DNA of 64,000 nucleotides, from the NCBI GenBank assembly GCA_014529385.2, contig CM043953.1, positions 108,196,549-108,260,548 on the forward strand, given 5' to 3'. Position 1 is the stretch's first letter. Each line of letters opens with the position of its first letter. Positions 1 through 11,966 of the stretch are shown here, piece after piece. A program made the position numbers and the translations under genes. The notes beneath the pieces were generated by a model, which had not been told where the DNA came from, made no database searches, and saw only the letters and a list, made by a program, of their open reading frames with translations. Source of the stretch: Adiantum capillus-veneris. Its lineage: Eukaryota; Streptophyta; Polypodiopsida; Polypodiales; Pteridaceae.

Positions 1-3000
1 TATAATTTTCCATAGCAAAAATTTTGGGTTATAGTGCTTATCAAGAAAATATAATATAGGAGCTAGAATGTGTTTTTGCTCGTATCGTTCTGAGGTTGAA
101 CTATATAGTAGGTATCTGCTTGGCTCGATCCTCATGCTAACATGTGTATAGAATTTGTTTAGGCTACTCCCAAGATAATGTTGCAATAAATGATTGTAGA
201 ATGCCTTGTTATTATTATTTAATTGATATTGTTTTATTATAAACAATTGAGAAACAACTACTTAGAGAACTCACATGACAATTGATCTCATCTAATCTTG
301 CCATAATTTCACACATCTAGTATAATTGAAAATCAAGAATGGGACTCTATACATGAACTAGTGAGCACGATACATGGTTCAAATGCATGTGCACTTGATA
401 GCAATAGCTTGTCTAGCCTAATTTAAGTAGCTCTCCATACATTCATTTGTAAAAGTGAGGGTGTACAAACCTTTGACGTCTTGTACTGAAGTGATACTGA
501 TTATGTAGTGCACTGGTGGCTTCTTTATGGTTTTATTAATAAGAGAGGCATTTATGCATTTTCTTTGCTTGCATAAAAATAAGTGGTATTTATGCATGTA
601 TGGAATAAAACCCAATGCTTTGTGGCTCTTTAAGCATGCAGAGATGACTACCTAGGGATGTCTGTATGCATTATGTGTGAGATCTTCCTCAAGGAATTCT
701 TGGAAAGTCATTTGCTGGTAGACAAGTGATGTGTTTGATTCATAATGAAATACTTTTCTAGGAGAGGGTGTTGTATCATTCCTAGCAACACATCACCCTT
801 GTGGTATTCACAAAAGGGATTTAGCCCACATCACCATCCTTTTCTTGTATTCAACATATGGTGCATTGTCTTTTCTTGAAACGTTGTGTGCTGAAATTTG
901 CATTCATCCACTCACCAAATTGATTGCAATCTTGTATAACATCACGACACTATGTTGAAGACATTGATTTTCTATGCAAAAGATAGTATATTTGCAGAAT
1001 GCTTAGCTTAACATGCTAATGTAAATGTCTCTTGGATTTAAAAGATCAACTTTTTTGCTTTAAATTTTTGTATTTTTTATAAATTCTCTACCAAGACTAC
1101 TCGATAACAAGATGATCATATATTATGCAAAAAATATACACCATAGTATAGATTGCTGGGGAAAGAGTTGGTTAGTTTCGATATAATAAGAACTCCTTGC
1201 TTAATTGTGTTGCTGCATAGTTGATGGTATACTAGTTGGATATCACTATATGGACAACAAGAGCGTCTGGGTTTAGTTCCAAACACGGTTTACAAGGACT
1301 AAGGTTGACATAGTGTTTACAAGCTATGTACATGCATATGAAAGATCAATAATTCCTCTTCTTGTAGAATTAAATTATAATTTCAACTAGAAAAAACTTA
1401 GCACTCTAATTAGTGACTTTTTTCTTGAGAATCGTGACTTGTATATGACTTTTTTAGCACCAATCTTAGGAAGTTATATACACATGTCTTCAAACTACAA
1501 TAGATAATCAAATCTTCACCTACTGACGCAAAGTTATGTTGATTCTTCAGACCAATTTTCTTCTTGTCCCATGTGTTATCTTTATGAAAACATCCTAAGT
1601 GTAAGTTTGATCAAAACTCAAATTTTTGATGCCATATGGCATAAAGTTAAGTTGTCCCATGTCGGATATGTAAAGGCATTGGTTGATTTTTGGTCAAAAT
1701 TTTAGGGGTATTTGTGTGTGTTGATGAGAAAGGGAGAGAGATTTGATAGCCTTGACTTAGCACATGTGGGTAGATGACCAATGAATTTGTGGAACAAGAG
1801 AATGGCTTGTTGGCTGGCTCACAAGTAGAATTCTTGTAAATGGCCATTTAAATCAAAGAGTCTCACTAATCCATTGTAGCTGGGAGCTGAACCAAAGCTA
1901 GCTTCTTCTTGCCCTGAGTTAGAGGTACCTTAGACAAAAGCAATCATATTAACAAAAGTTTGACAAGGTATCAAATGTTTTTTGTAGGGCTCCCATGGAT
2001 TACCTGCTACAAGCTCCTTGGCTACAACATCTTTCTTAGAGATGTATCCCCAAAGATTTTTCTAAAGATATGCCTATGAAATACCATTATGAGATTAGAA
2101 GAGTTCTTCAATCATATTGCGAGCTTGCCTAGGCGTGTAAGGTCAAATATGCACGTTGCTAGTGTTATAGAGAAACGCTATTCTCATAATGTCTTCTCCT
2201 AGAGTTCTTTCATAGCTGGATATATCAAAAATGGGGACGCCCAACAAGATGTTTACTATTTGAACAGATGTAGCACAAGGGCATCCTCCTTTATCTTTCC
2301 ATCTTTGAGACTACTTTGATATCAAAATATTCCCTAAAGAAGCAAATTCAATGGAATGAGCTAGTCACTTGATAGTTATTCTAGAGCTAGAACTTTAGAG
2401 CTAGATGCCAGATATCAAATTACACAAGATGAACAAAATTAGACTTTGGATGACTAGATGAAGAACCGGATAGGCAACTGGAATAAACTCAAAGAATAGA
2501 ATTAAATGTTGGATACTGAGACAGATGGAACTACGATACTCAAATTATTGAGTGAGAAGTACAGACGATCTTGCACTGAATGCTAGATTACAAGAAGGTA
2601 CAAGAGTTCCAAAGACTTATGGATACAATAGAGCTTTGATCAAGATCAATGGTAGGAAGATAGAACCCCAAAATGAAAGTAGCAAGTCCTATTTGTAGGT
2701 GCTCGCTAGTAATTATTGAAGCTACTAGTAAATCTAATGTATACATGTGCTTCTAAAGAGTTGGTTCTTGCTATCTACATCCTCCTCCCCTTTCTTGAAT
2801 TTTGGCGTATTTCCAAAGTTCCTGAGTGATAATCTCATTTTAGCATTTGTGCTTGGACCTTTGCTTATTTGGAGCTTTGTTCAGTGTGTCCTTTGGTGCT
2901 TCCTAAGGTGGCATTTGAAGAACCCTGGTTGAACTTGACTTGGAGGGCCATTGGAAACAATATTCTCCTTGTAAATAATCTTGTAGATGGCCATGTGCTG

Positions 3001-4669
3001 TGGTTGCTCCCTTTTCTCTGTTAGCATCTCCACCTCATATGGTGTTAGGGCATGACACATTTTTGTATCAAGGTCATAGAGTTTTTTGTTGCCTTTGGTG
3101 AGTCATGCCCTTGCAAACATTGTGTGTATCCATCCTGATAATTTGGATGGTTTGCTTTGATTCATGCTTCTAGCAGAACCTCATCCATGGCTATGAGTTG
3201 GGGTTTAGAGTTGGCTTTATTAACTAAATCCTTTTTAGGAATCTTGGAGGCTTCTATTAACACTTGCAACAATTTGTTTGTGTATTTAATTAATAAACTG
3301 ATTTGGCCTCTCCACTAGTTCATTATTCCTCAAAAATTGATCAGATCATCTTTTAATTATGATAGTGTTCTTTTTTATTTTGTATCATTTAGTATCAACT
3401 TCCAAGAAACCTAGAGTGTTTTACTATGTTCATGCACCTCCAGAGTATCCTAACAAGATTTGAAAGACATCTCACAATCGTCACACATTGTGGGTAGACA
3501 GTAGTGGACAACGCTAGTTTTGGAGTGGTCAACAAAATAAAATGTGAGCCAAAAGTCTTTTATAGCATTTGAGAAGCTTTTAAATTAATATTTAATTGAA
3601 TAAATGGTTGATTTGACACCTCAATAGCCTCATTATCTATGGCATCATACAAAAAAAATGATTACTAAACAATGTTCTTTATAGTGAGCAATACAAAAAA
3701 CATATAATCAAAAAACTTTCATCAATGGGATTCCAAAATGGAAAAAGGTAGAATCAAATGCAATCAGCCATTACCTCAGGGATGGATGCATATTGCATCC
3801 TATTGTCACAAGGTGGCCAGTGCCTAGTGAGGCATGCTTTTCCATGCATGGGAACCCCCCCATATTTTTTTCTCTTTTACCAAAAATATTTCCTATTATA
3901 TAAGTTACTTTTGATTTTTTCTTCCCTTTTTCACTAACGTTTTAGCCTTTATTAAATAAATAATACTTATGCTAATCAATCACGATGTAGCATAATAAGT
4001 AAGCTTTCTTTGTTGAGCTCTCTTTTGACCTTAAATATTAAATATATATATATTCTAGTATTTTCTAATTTTTTTTTTCAGGTATATATATTATTCCACT
4101 CTACCAAATCTCTCGTGAAATCTCCAAAGATGCGAATCTATCTGTTGCAATGTCAATGCAAAAGGAGCCATTTCTTGAACAACTTATGCAAGCATGAGCA
4201 TAGTGGCATGCAAATGGTTGTCCTTCTAACCCACCACCGGGTGTCAACCAAACCAAGAAGGACTTTGAAGCTTGGAAGGTACTTGTTGGATTCTTTGAAA
4301 ACATGGATGTGACTCTTTTTAATCAATATCTATTTGTAAACTAGAGTCTATCATAGGCTCAAGCAAGACCTCCATGTGATCATTTAGAACTTAAATTGAG
4401 GTTTTAACTTAAGATTTAGTGTCACTTGCATATGAGGCTAAGCGAGGCTCGAACTTAAGTTTGAGCCCCACTTACATATACCCATGTATTTTGGACTTTG
4501 CATAGATGTATGTGAGCATATAAATCTTTTCAACACTCTAGGTCATGTTTTCATACACATGAAGGAGCTTACACTTGAAGGCAAGAGAGAAGTCCACTCA
4601 AAGGGGACCACCAAAAGACTTTTGCAGCCACAAATAATACATTATTTGGCTGAATTTTTTAAGTAAAGA
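1..4669. other. AT-rich intergenic DNA, nothing recognised
   Basis: This stretch is AT-rich, with frequent stops in all frames and only chance-length open frames under about 100 codons. I see no conserved protein motif, tRNA-like fold, LTR boundary or clear repeat. A short paragraph-like repetition around 4340-4470 (segments resembling 'gaggctaagcgaggctc' and 'aacttaagtttgagcccc') may be an old internal duplication. It could be ancient transposon sequence decayed beyond recognition by eye. Confidence 0.6.
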
Positions 4670-5239
4670 AGAACCCCGAATCTGAAGGAGCGTTCAACAT
4701 GAAAGATGTAGCTCGTGATCTCAACTTTTAGCTCAATTTTTTTCAGAATTTTTGGAGTTATGAACACGGAGATATGATTTTTGTAGTGGACCCCAGTTTT
4801 CTCGTGTAATGGTGACACAGGCCATCCCCACTTTTCTTCCTTCTAGAATGGCTATGGTTCTACAAGTCTTCAAGCATGATTACAAGAAACAAGGCTCTTT
4901 TAATGAGGTCTTGGCTAGTCTAGAGTAATTCTATCACCATTTTTGGAGGATCCATCCTCATCAACAAATATCCACCTTCGACAACCTCTCTTATAATTTT
5001 CTTACCTCTCTCTTCTCTCCCTAATAAGCTTATGTCTATCCAAAGCTAGACTATTGTAAATATTTCTTATCCTCTACATCCTACCCACATTCTCTCTTTT
5101 TCTCTCTCTATTGACTCTGGTATTTTAAATAATGAGGAGACAAGATGGGAGCCACAGTCACATGCACCCCATTTTCCTAGTCACCAAAGTGGGACACTCA
5201 CCTCAAATAGAAATATTGCTAAATCCTTCCCTCCTTCCC

Positions 5240-5247
5240 TATATAAG
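5240..5247 (+). promoter_or_regulatory. TATA box candidate
   Basis: TATATAAG lies after a CT-rich stretch and about 30 bp before a purine-rich segment (gggggagagaac) where transcription could begin. Sequence match and context only. Confidence 0.35.
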
Positions 5248-5687
5248 GAGGCCATGAGAGCTCACTTGGGGGAGAGAACACACACACACACATACACACA
5301 CCTATCCATACACACTCTTGTGCTACATGCTTGTAGCATGAACCCTAATCACATAATCACAACACCATCATCATCACCATCACCATGCACAAAAGATGAG
5401 AACCACACCTCCACACCACTTGTAATTAAGGGTTGAAGGCACAATTTCAAGAAGAAGAAGGGTGGACACACTCATGATATTCCTCGCCATCAACTCCCAT
5501 CTCTCCATTATGCCTCCTACGATCTTGTCCCCTTCTCTTTTTCCTGCCATACGCTATCTATTGTATTCATCTTTTGCAAGCAATCAACACACTCCATCTT
5601 GGTGCCATACTTTGTGTCGCTTTGGATACATCTCATTGTGAGTATGGTATATGCTTGTTCCTTGCCTTTTTTTTTCTGCTTATGTAA

Positions 5688-5786
5688 AGGTGTGCGGATT
5701 CGCCACCATACACACACACTCTCTCTCTCCCTCTCATATTCCTATCATCTTGCTACTTCCATCTTGAGGTGTGCGGATTCGCCACC
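5688..5786. repeat. Two copies of a 20-bp hairpin-forming repeat
   Basis: The 20-mer aggtgtgcggattcgccacc occurs exactly at 5688-5707 and again at 5767-5786. Each copy can fold: GGTG pairs with CACC, and GCG pairs with CGC around a GATT loop. The intervening DNA is microsatellite-like (CA then CT rich). Function unknown. Confidence 0.6.
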
Positions 5787-6200
5787 TCTTGTATGATAAG
5801 TGAGTATACTCGCAAGTTTCCCCTACCTCATTATCTTCCTTACTAACATGCACGAGTAGCGAGCCCATTCTCACTCACTCACCACTCCTCTCACCTTATT
5901 CTCCGACCACCCCATTCCACATTTGGGTGTGGATCTTGAAATTGTTTTCCATGCATGCTTCATTGTGTATATGTATGCGTCCTAGCCGCATATCTTGCTA
6001 GGTGGTGCCCCTATTGTGTATTCCCCATGATGAGGCCATTGTGCATAGTCTTGGTGTAGAGGCCACCGGGTCTATTTTTTCACTTCCGCCTCTCACTAGC
6101 TCACTAGGTGCAAAAGAACACTCTATGACCCTGACACAAAAACATAGAATGTACTGACTCCAATATACGAGTTTGAGATCAAGATATTTATAAAGGATTA

Positions 6201-6800
6201 GTTGAAGAAATAGGCCTTGTATCACCGAATTCAGAAGGAGAATGATGGTTCGAGTATCGTAGAACCATTCAAAGTCCTGCACAAACCTCCCAAGAAGAAG
6301 ATGACAAAAAAAACCGGGTGAGGTGGACTGACAATGGCTAAAGGATGATTTTTGCTGAAATTTTGGTATACACCAAAATTCAAGAAAGAGGAGAATAGAT
6401 ATAGAAGGTGGGAATGACCACTTAGCAGGAAACTAGATTGGAAGCTTCCAAAAACAATAACTACGGGCATTTACCACAATAATTGTTGGCACAATGCACA
6501 GTTAGCTAGAGTCTAGTCCAAGACCTATAAATAGGGGCCACTACTTCATTTTGAGGGACCTTTTTTCTTGGTTTGAGTTTATTCCTAATCCTAATCCCTT
6601 GTATCTCATATCTTGGAGCTGTTAGACTCTTGTAATCCAATTACACACTGAGCTTATGTCTCATCATTGTACTTGTTGTAATATGAATATACAAAACCAG
6701 TTTCAATTCCTAGTCCACTGTTCATTTCCATTTCCAGTTCCAGTATTTTGTGTCATTTCCAGTTTCAGTCTTGTCTTTCATTTTCCATCTTGTCTTTTGT
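6201..6800 (+). other. LTR-like sequence flanking element B
   Basis: Contains a strong TATA box at 6526-6533 (TATAAATA followed by GGGG). Beyond it is a T-rich leader and a segment 'gttgtaatatgaatatacaa' resembling an LTR polyadenylation region. Element B inserted at the right edge, as shown by the target duplication at 6801-6805. No partner LTR was found, so the orientation (plus, from the TATA box) is inferred. No coding content. Confidence 0.3.
6526..6533 (+). promoter_or_regulatory. TATA box candidate
   Basis: TATAAATA followed by GGGG is a near-ideal plant TATA element, in a region otherwise organised like an LTR promoter. Confidence 0.45.
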
Positions 6801-7035
6801 ACTGATGTGCACGTCTATCGCACATGTCAATACAAGGGACTTGCCGATACATTGTGTGCGAGCCACAAATGGCTCCAAGAATACAACTAGACTAATCTAG
6901 CAAGTTCAAGAGAGCAAGGGTGTGTCACTCATTGCCCTATGCTCACCTTCATGGAGGATTCCTCGCCGCAAAGAAGAAGGAGCCACCGCTGCACCATGCT
7001 CAACTGCTTCACCGCCGCCGTGCCATCGTCACAAT

Positions 7036-7036
<1 letters not shown>

Positions 7037-7087
<51 letters not shown>
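7037..7087. repeat. (CT)n microsatellite in LTR
   Basis: About 25 CT units, present at the same position in the other LTR of element B. Open frames through it encode only Ser-Leu or Arg-Glu repeats and are not genes. Confidence 0.95.
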
Positions 7088-7089
<2 letters not shown>

Positions 7090-7201
7090 CCCCACGCATA
7101 CACACACACACAAGGAGATGAAGAAGAAGAAGATGGAGATGGAGCAAGAGCACTCTTCAATTGCACAAATGAAAGAATAGGTGATTTTTAGGTTTAGGTG
7201 A

Positions 7202-7210
7202 CTTTTATAT
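7202..7210 (-). promoter_or_regulatory. Element B LTR TATA box (3' LTR)
   Basis: ATATAAAAG on the minus strand, about 200 bp into the LTR. The same box is conserved in the 5' LTR at 11755-11763. A TATA box is expected in LTR U3; activity is not shown. Confidence 0.5.
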
Positions 7211-7410
7211 GAGCTCACGCCATTCACACTTGGGCACCCATACTTAGCCAACTAACCCTTGAATGTTCCTATTATAGTGCGCCTCTCATCGGCAATCACT
7301 CTTACCCTTTTCCTATTGGATCGACAAGCCTGGTCCCTGACTATACCAAATAAATAATACGGCGTCTGTCGTAGGTGATAGGGTGTTCGTGAGCCGTGAG
7401 GGTTAACATC

Positions 7411-7424
7411 CCCCCTTCCTCATG
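7411..7424 (-). other. Element B polypurine tract
   Basis: The plus strand is tccccccttcctca, so the minus strand reads as a run of G and A directly against the TGTTAACC start of the 3' LTR. This is the position and composition expected of the plus-strand primer of an LTR retrotransposon. Confidence 0.75.
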
Positions 7425-9243
7425 TAGATTCCATCCTTGGAAGCTATTGAGTTGAAGCTCGTTTGTCGAGGTGGAAGAGCCTTTGAGATGAGTGTCCTTA
7501 GCCTTCTTCAATCACTGCAAAATTAAACAAAATTGGCACAATAATTGCATTCTTATATACAATTAAAAAGCATATGCAGTTGTAGGCAGACAATTTGATT
7601 GGTAACAGAATTTTAAACCATTTGTTAGCAATAAACATTAAATTGCAATATAATCAAACGCATAAACAATTGTAAAGATAAAAAATTAAACAAGTTTGGG
7701 GTTGCTAATTTAACGGTCGAAAGGCAATAAAGATCGACTATTAATACCATGGGTAAGCTTCTCAATTTTCTCTGGTTAATTAAGTTATTTAATTGCGAGA
7801 GCCAAGTATTTCATGTCTGAGGGCTGACTAGAGGCTATACCTAGAAGACCTTGTAGTTAAGATACGATAAAAGGAATTGCTCATGAAATCATCGCCTGAC
7901 TGATTTCCTTTTCTTTGACCCCCCAAAAGTCTTTTCTCATTGATTTACTTTTGATGTGTGTGCTTATTTTATATGCCTTGGGTTTTTTGCTTTCCAAGGA
8001 AAAGCGCTCACACTGGGAACCTCTAGGGCTCTAGTACCATAGGCGATACATGTGAGTGGAGTACCAAATCAAGCTGAGATTTCTCTTTTAGCTTAAGATT
8101 TTACATTGTGTCACTTTGATTTTTATTTATTTTTGTTCATTTTCAGCATTTTAATTTTGTAACTTTGGGGGGTCATATAACATTGTTACACTCCCCAGGC
8201 TCATCACATTAGTAAACCCCCTTTATAATACTTAAGCTAAAGGTCAATAGGGACTAAGCCCACTAGAAAGCCCTAGTACATTGCACACAATGCTGCCTAA
8301 ATCGGATTAAGAACCTAAGTAACCATTGATTATTAGGAAGGCATTCCCCATGGTATTAAGAGAATATCTCTAACGCCTAGCTTGGTCAAACTAGCTTAGT
8401 TGGACTGCTTGATTTTTAAACTTAGACAAGTGATTATAACAAAAAATTACATTGAATTTAATGTTTGATACTAAGCAAAATGTGCTGAATATTATGCTAC
8501 CAATTACAATTAAAGCAGACAAACATGGATGCAAAAAAGATAAGGGGCAATGCTAATGGACAAGAAACACCTGTTTGTGCCGATGATCGCGCTTGATTTG
8601 AAGAGTGAACGAGAGAAAGATCCCATGAAGGTCCAAATTCTAACAACAACAACACATTCCCGTACACACTAGGAAACACAAAGAATACCTCTAGGAGGCA
8701 CATCAATGGGAAGAAAGAACTTTGCTAATCACTAAACTCTAAAACAGAAACACTCCTATCGTACTAATCCTACCTACCCTCCATCACTTGAGTGATGAGG
8801 ATCAAAGGTATTTGATGACATAGGTTTCTATTTCAGTGTACCGGATGTGAATGTGTAGGTCTGGGTCAATGTTTTGACTTTTCTTGTGCACACTCGTTTG
8901 CTAATTGCTCTTGCTCTTTATTATTTTTGTTTTTTGTGAGTATAAGGCTTTTATATACATTCCCTAAGATTGGGAGATTGAGAGGTCAGGGAGGAAGGTT
9001 GAGAGGGGAGTGAGTGAATGATGACTATCAGCAAACACTTACCCCTTCCTTGGGTAGATCATATAGTTTGAAATGTGCTCATCACCCTTTGAAACCAATT
9101 GTTCCAGTTGGTACTAGGCGGGGATTTTTTGCCAGTAGTTTTCTATTACCTTAGGTGCCTCGTCGCGTTGCAAGGGTGGTAAGGTACTCTCCCAGGATCG
9201 AACTTGAAGTGGTTCATCAGGTGATTCTTGAACACTGGGAGGT
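7425..9243 (-). other. Element B 3' internal region without coding sequence
   Basis: AT-rich DNA between the protease-linker remnant and the polypurine tract, where RT-RNase H-integrase would be expected. Stops are frequent in all frames and no RT (YxDD-like), RNase H or integrase (D,D35E) motif is seen. The minus frame just below 9600 keeps a Gly-rich segment typical of the linker after this kind of protease, then decays. Confidence 0.5.
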
Positions 9244-9952
9244 ATGGATTCCTTTGTAGCTTCATGGAGGTCCACTATTGTAGGTGGAGGCTATGGAGAA
9301 GATTTTACCTCTATGGATGCATTACATGAGGAGCTAGAAGCTTCATGGGACTCCCCCCTTCCTGAGCTAGGTGGAGCAAATCGTTCTTTCTTCAGTACCC
9401 AAAGTAGCTCTGGAGCGGGTATGTAGCATTCTGTGATTTTTTTCTTTCCATGATCATTGATTTGTTTTGGAGCTACGGGATTGGGCTCACATGGGTCAAG
9501 TGACAGGTAAGAACACAATTTACGTTTTGGTACCCAGATTTGATCATTTCCTTGATAGTAGCCTTGGACTTCCAATAGTTGTTTAGGAATCCACCACCAC
9601 GTTTCCTTACATTTCTTGGAGCGAGTGGACGTTTCTTACAAGGCTTCTATTTTTTAGCACTAGCTACGGTCGCTAAAGAAGCTTTAGGGACCCACTTGTA
9701 TGTTTTCTTTGTTATATTAGGATGAGTCTTGTCAGAAGCTATATGCATTGCTTGTAGCATATTTAAGGGTTCGAGCATTTCATCCCTCTCAGGTGTTACC
9801 CAGGTCATCCCCCTGTTTCCCCAAGTGTCTATGGTTGCTGCTAGGTGGACCCAATCCACATTGTCCGACCCAGTCATCCCAGGAAGTACATCCATATAAG
9901 GAGAATATTCCCCAACATCAGTGTCCGCTTTACATGTGTAGCAATATTGCAA
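9244..9952 (-). pseudogene. Element B pol linker downstream of protease (remnant)
   Basis: Minus-strand frames at 9647-9952 (101 codons) and 9291-9575 (94 codons) follow the protease in the element's direction. Protein features are weak: a Trp/Gly-containing stretch around 9840 and a Lys-rich end near 9650. I infer that they were the spacer between protease and RT because of position, and because element D has a similarly long region around its protease. They are separated by stops and a frame change. No independent function is recognised. Confidence 0.4.
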
Positions 9953-10084
9953 TGGGGCCTAGTGAACTGTGGAGTCAGATCTATGATCAATTATAAACCT
10001 GTTTTCTAGGGGATGTGCTTGACTAGTTACAAGATCCACTCGAATGACAGAATCTTGGAACTACAAGTAGACATGGTTTTTAGA

Positions 10085-10726
10085 CTAGTCATGCACCATT
10101 TTTGCTTCCCTCATGAAAGGATGTCCTAAGATCATCTCCGATGCCATAGTGTGCTTGGAGAAATCCATAACAATGAAGGTAGTTCCTATTTTATGTCCAA
10201 AGACCTTGATCTTGAGATCTTCTAGCATCCCAATAGGTTTAACAATAGACCCATTGGCCATCTTCACTACTATGGTTGTGGTCGCAAGGTGAGGTCTTCC
10301 CATAGTTTCCCAGCAATTTTTAATCACAATGATAACCCCAGCGCCATCATCAAGGATTACCTTCACAGTTAATCCCTTAGTAGTGATTGGTATGGTCACA
10401 TTGGATTCATCACCCTGAAAGTATAGTCCTAACTTGTTAAAAGGTATTTCTACCACAAGGTTCTCATCTAGGTTGGGTTGTGGATCTAAGTGTTCCTCCT
10501 CTATTGGCATCTCCCCAGCTCCATCCATCTGCGCAAATTGTGGTAGCCCAAACTTTAGTTCTCCATTGAGGAAGGCTCGAAGAGCTGATACTAGCTCAGG
10601 GTCTTTATATAGTTTGGACATGATGGTGGTTCTAACTTCTGAAGACATGAAATCCATCAATTTGGCAATGTTTAACGACACCTTTTGGGCTTCAATCCCT
10701 TGACGTGGGGAAGATGGGATCTCCAT
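10085..10726 (-). pseudogene. Element B retropepsin-like protease domain
   Basis: 213 codons are open. The N-terminal ~110 residues are Gag/linker-like, including a helical segment around residues 20-55. The retropepsin-like part follows: the active-site loop reads ILDDGAG with the predicted catalytic Asp at residue 126. The usual Ser/Thr after it is Asp, giving D-D-G-A. The flap/C-terminal region has the expected ILG motif ('MILGHPFMRE', near residue 200). Element D at 40.7 kb carries the normal D-S-G-A in a similar context. The protease would mature Gag-Pol; the S/T to D change makes activity doubtful. Gag lies upstream in a different frame with stops between. Confidence 0.65.
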
Positions 10727-10897
10727 TTCTTTGATAGGATCAGGTAGTCCCTATGTAAACATTCTTTCCATCAAGAAGTGAGTACTCCCACTTTCCCATG
10801 ACTTTAAGTCATCTTTGTTCTTGGATGACACTAGGTATGGATAAGGCTCTATGGACTTGGTGAGGTTGTTGTTGCGTAGGGAACACGGTGTGTGAAT

Positions 10898-11462
10898 CTA
10901 GATCTTCCTAGGTGCTAGATCTAGATCCCTTTGGGTATCTTCTACCAAAATCCTTAATTGCTTGACTCGCTCGATCTCCTCTGTAGGGTTTGGATAAGTT
11001 CCTATCTTCTTCTTGGATCCTGGCCATTGTGGCTCATGAAGATCTTCCTTGTTGGTTTCTATCTTAGTGGTCGTTTTGGTCTCCATGGTTTCACCTGAAT
11101 CAGAATCCTCTTCAGCATCGTTCATATATACGAGGTCGTCACCAGTCCCTATGTTGGTCTTTGAACTCGGGTCTCACTTCGTTGCTTTTTGCGATCTCTT
11201 GCTTCGTGTTTTCTTATTTTTTTGAGATTGGGCAATTGATGCCGTGTCTCTTTCCTCAAGAATATAATTTTGTTTTTGGAGTATCAATCGTGTGAGTACG
11301 TTTACTGGTACCACATGTGTATTTTGTGATGGCTCCTTGGTAACCTCAATCAAGTTTAATGGCGTGATCTTTGGTGCATTTGGATTATTTGGACATTGGG
11401 CAATCAAATGATCTATGCCACACCAATTACACATCAGTATCGTCATTGTAGACCCTAAAGCC
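10898..11462 (-). pseudogene. Element B Gag C-terminal remnant with zinc knuckle
   Basis: The minus strand encodes CNWCGIDHLIAQC, a CX2CX3HX4C knuckle, soon after the junction with the LTR. It is followed by a basic, Ser/Lys-rich segment and, in another frame (10898-11125), an acidic-to-basic linker. The nucleocapsid knuckle binds genomic RNA in such elements. The open frame begins inside the LTR only because gag is fused to it at about 11463; the true N-terminus is deleted. The 'PVNVLTR' segment after the knuckle resembles 'PLNVMTR' in the element D Gag, supporting common descent. Confidence 0.6.
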
Positions 11463-11598
11463 TCAAGAGAGCAAGGGTGTGTCACTCATCGCCCTATGCT
11501 CACCTTCGTGGAGGATTCCTAGCCGTGAAGAAGAAGGAGTCGCTGCTGCACTGTGCTCAATCGCTTCATTGCCGCCGTGCCATCGTCTCAATGCTCGA

Positions 11599-11648
<50 letters not shown>

Positions 11649-11961
11649 ACGCATACACACACACACAAGGAGATAAAGAAAAAGAAGATGGAGATGGAGC
11701 AAGAGCACTGTTCAATTGCACAAATGAAAGAATAAGTGATTTAGGTTTAGGTGACTTTTATATGAGCTTGCCCCATTCACACTTGGACGCCCATACTTAG
11801 CTAACTAACCCTTGAATGTTCCTGTTAGAGTGCACCTCTCATTGGCGATCACTCTTACCCTTTTCCTATTGGACCGACAAGCCTGGTCCCTGACTCTACC
11901 AAATAAATAATACGACGTCTGTCGTAGGTGATAGGGTGTTCATGAGCCGTGAGGGTTAACA
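11463..11961 (-). repeat. Element B 5' LTR, truncated at its 3' end
   Basis: 499 bp matching 6906-7410, beginning TGTTAACC on the minus strand. It lacks the last ~100 bp of the LTR. The break lies at a short shared 'tcaagagagcaag' segment, after which Gag sequence follows directly. Minus-strand TATA box at 11755-11763 and CT microsatellite at 11602-11646 are in matching positions. Confidence 0.85.
11602..11646. repeat. (CT)n microsatellite in LTR
   Basis: About 22 CT units at the position matching 7037-7087; the flanking GATCA differs from the other LTR. Confidence 0.95.
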
Positions 11962-11966
11962 ACTGA

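Larger units (their letters stand above)
4670..6200 (+). other. LTR-like or promoter-like region, unassigned
   Basis: The region contains a good plant-type TATA box at 5240-5247 (TATATAAG) preceded by pyrimidine-rich sequence. A CA-rich leader follows at about 5279-5303, then pyrimidine-rich transcribed-looking DNA. This layout is typical of plant LTRs (U3, TATA, R-U5). I found no second copy, no TG...CA boundaries and no primer-binding site, so assignment to a solo or relic LTR is inference. No protein-coding content is visible. Confidence 0.25.
6806..7410 (-). repeat. Element B 3' LTR, complete
   Basis: 605 bp, bounded by TG...CA on the minus strand. It contains a minus-strand TATA-like box at 7202-7210 and, farther downstream in the presumed R/U5, a (CT)n/(GA)n microsatellite at 7037-7087 followed by a CA/GT run. 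The 505 bp at 6906-7410 match the upstream copy at 11463-11961 closely; 6806-6905 have no counterpart there. Confidence 0.85.
6806..11961 (-). mobile_element. Element B: Ty3-like, non-autonomous LTR retrotransposon
   Basis: Direct repeats lie at 6806-7410 and 11463-11961. On the minus strand the element starts TGTTAACC; the complete downstream LTR ends GTGCACA. The flanks carry a perfect 5-bp target duplication, ACTGA, at 6801-6805 and 11962-11966. A minus-strand polypurine tract abuts the downstream LTR. The interior encodes a Gag zinc-knuckle segment, a retropepsin-like domain and a linker, but no reverse transcriptase, RNase H or integrase. The upstream LTR lacks its last roughly 100 bp and joins directly to mid-gag, so the primer site and Gag N-terminus are gone. 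It must have moved before this deletion, or with help from an autonomous relative. The family is called Ty3-like because its protease resembles that of the Ty3-type region at 38-41 kb. Confidence 0.85.

Noticed and set aside
6920-7251. Overlapping open frames of 60-89 codons across a CT run
   Set aside because: They encode Ser-Leu, Arg-Glu or similar repeats created by the microsatellite and lie within an LTR.
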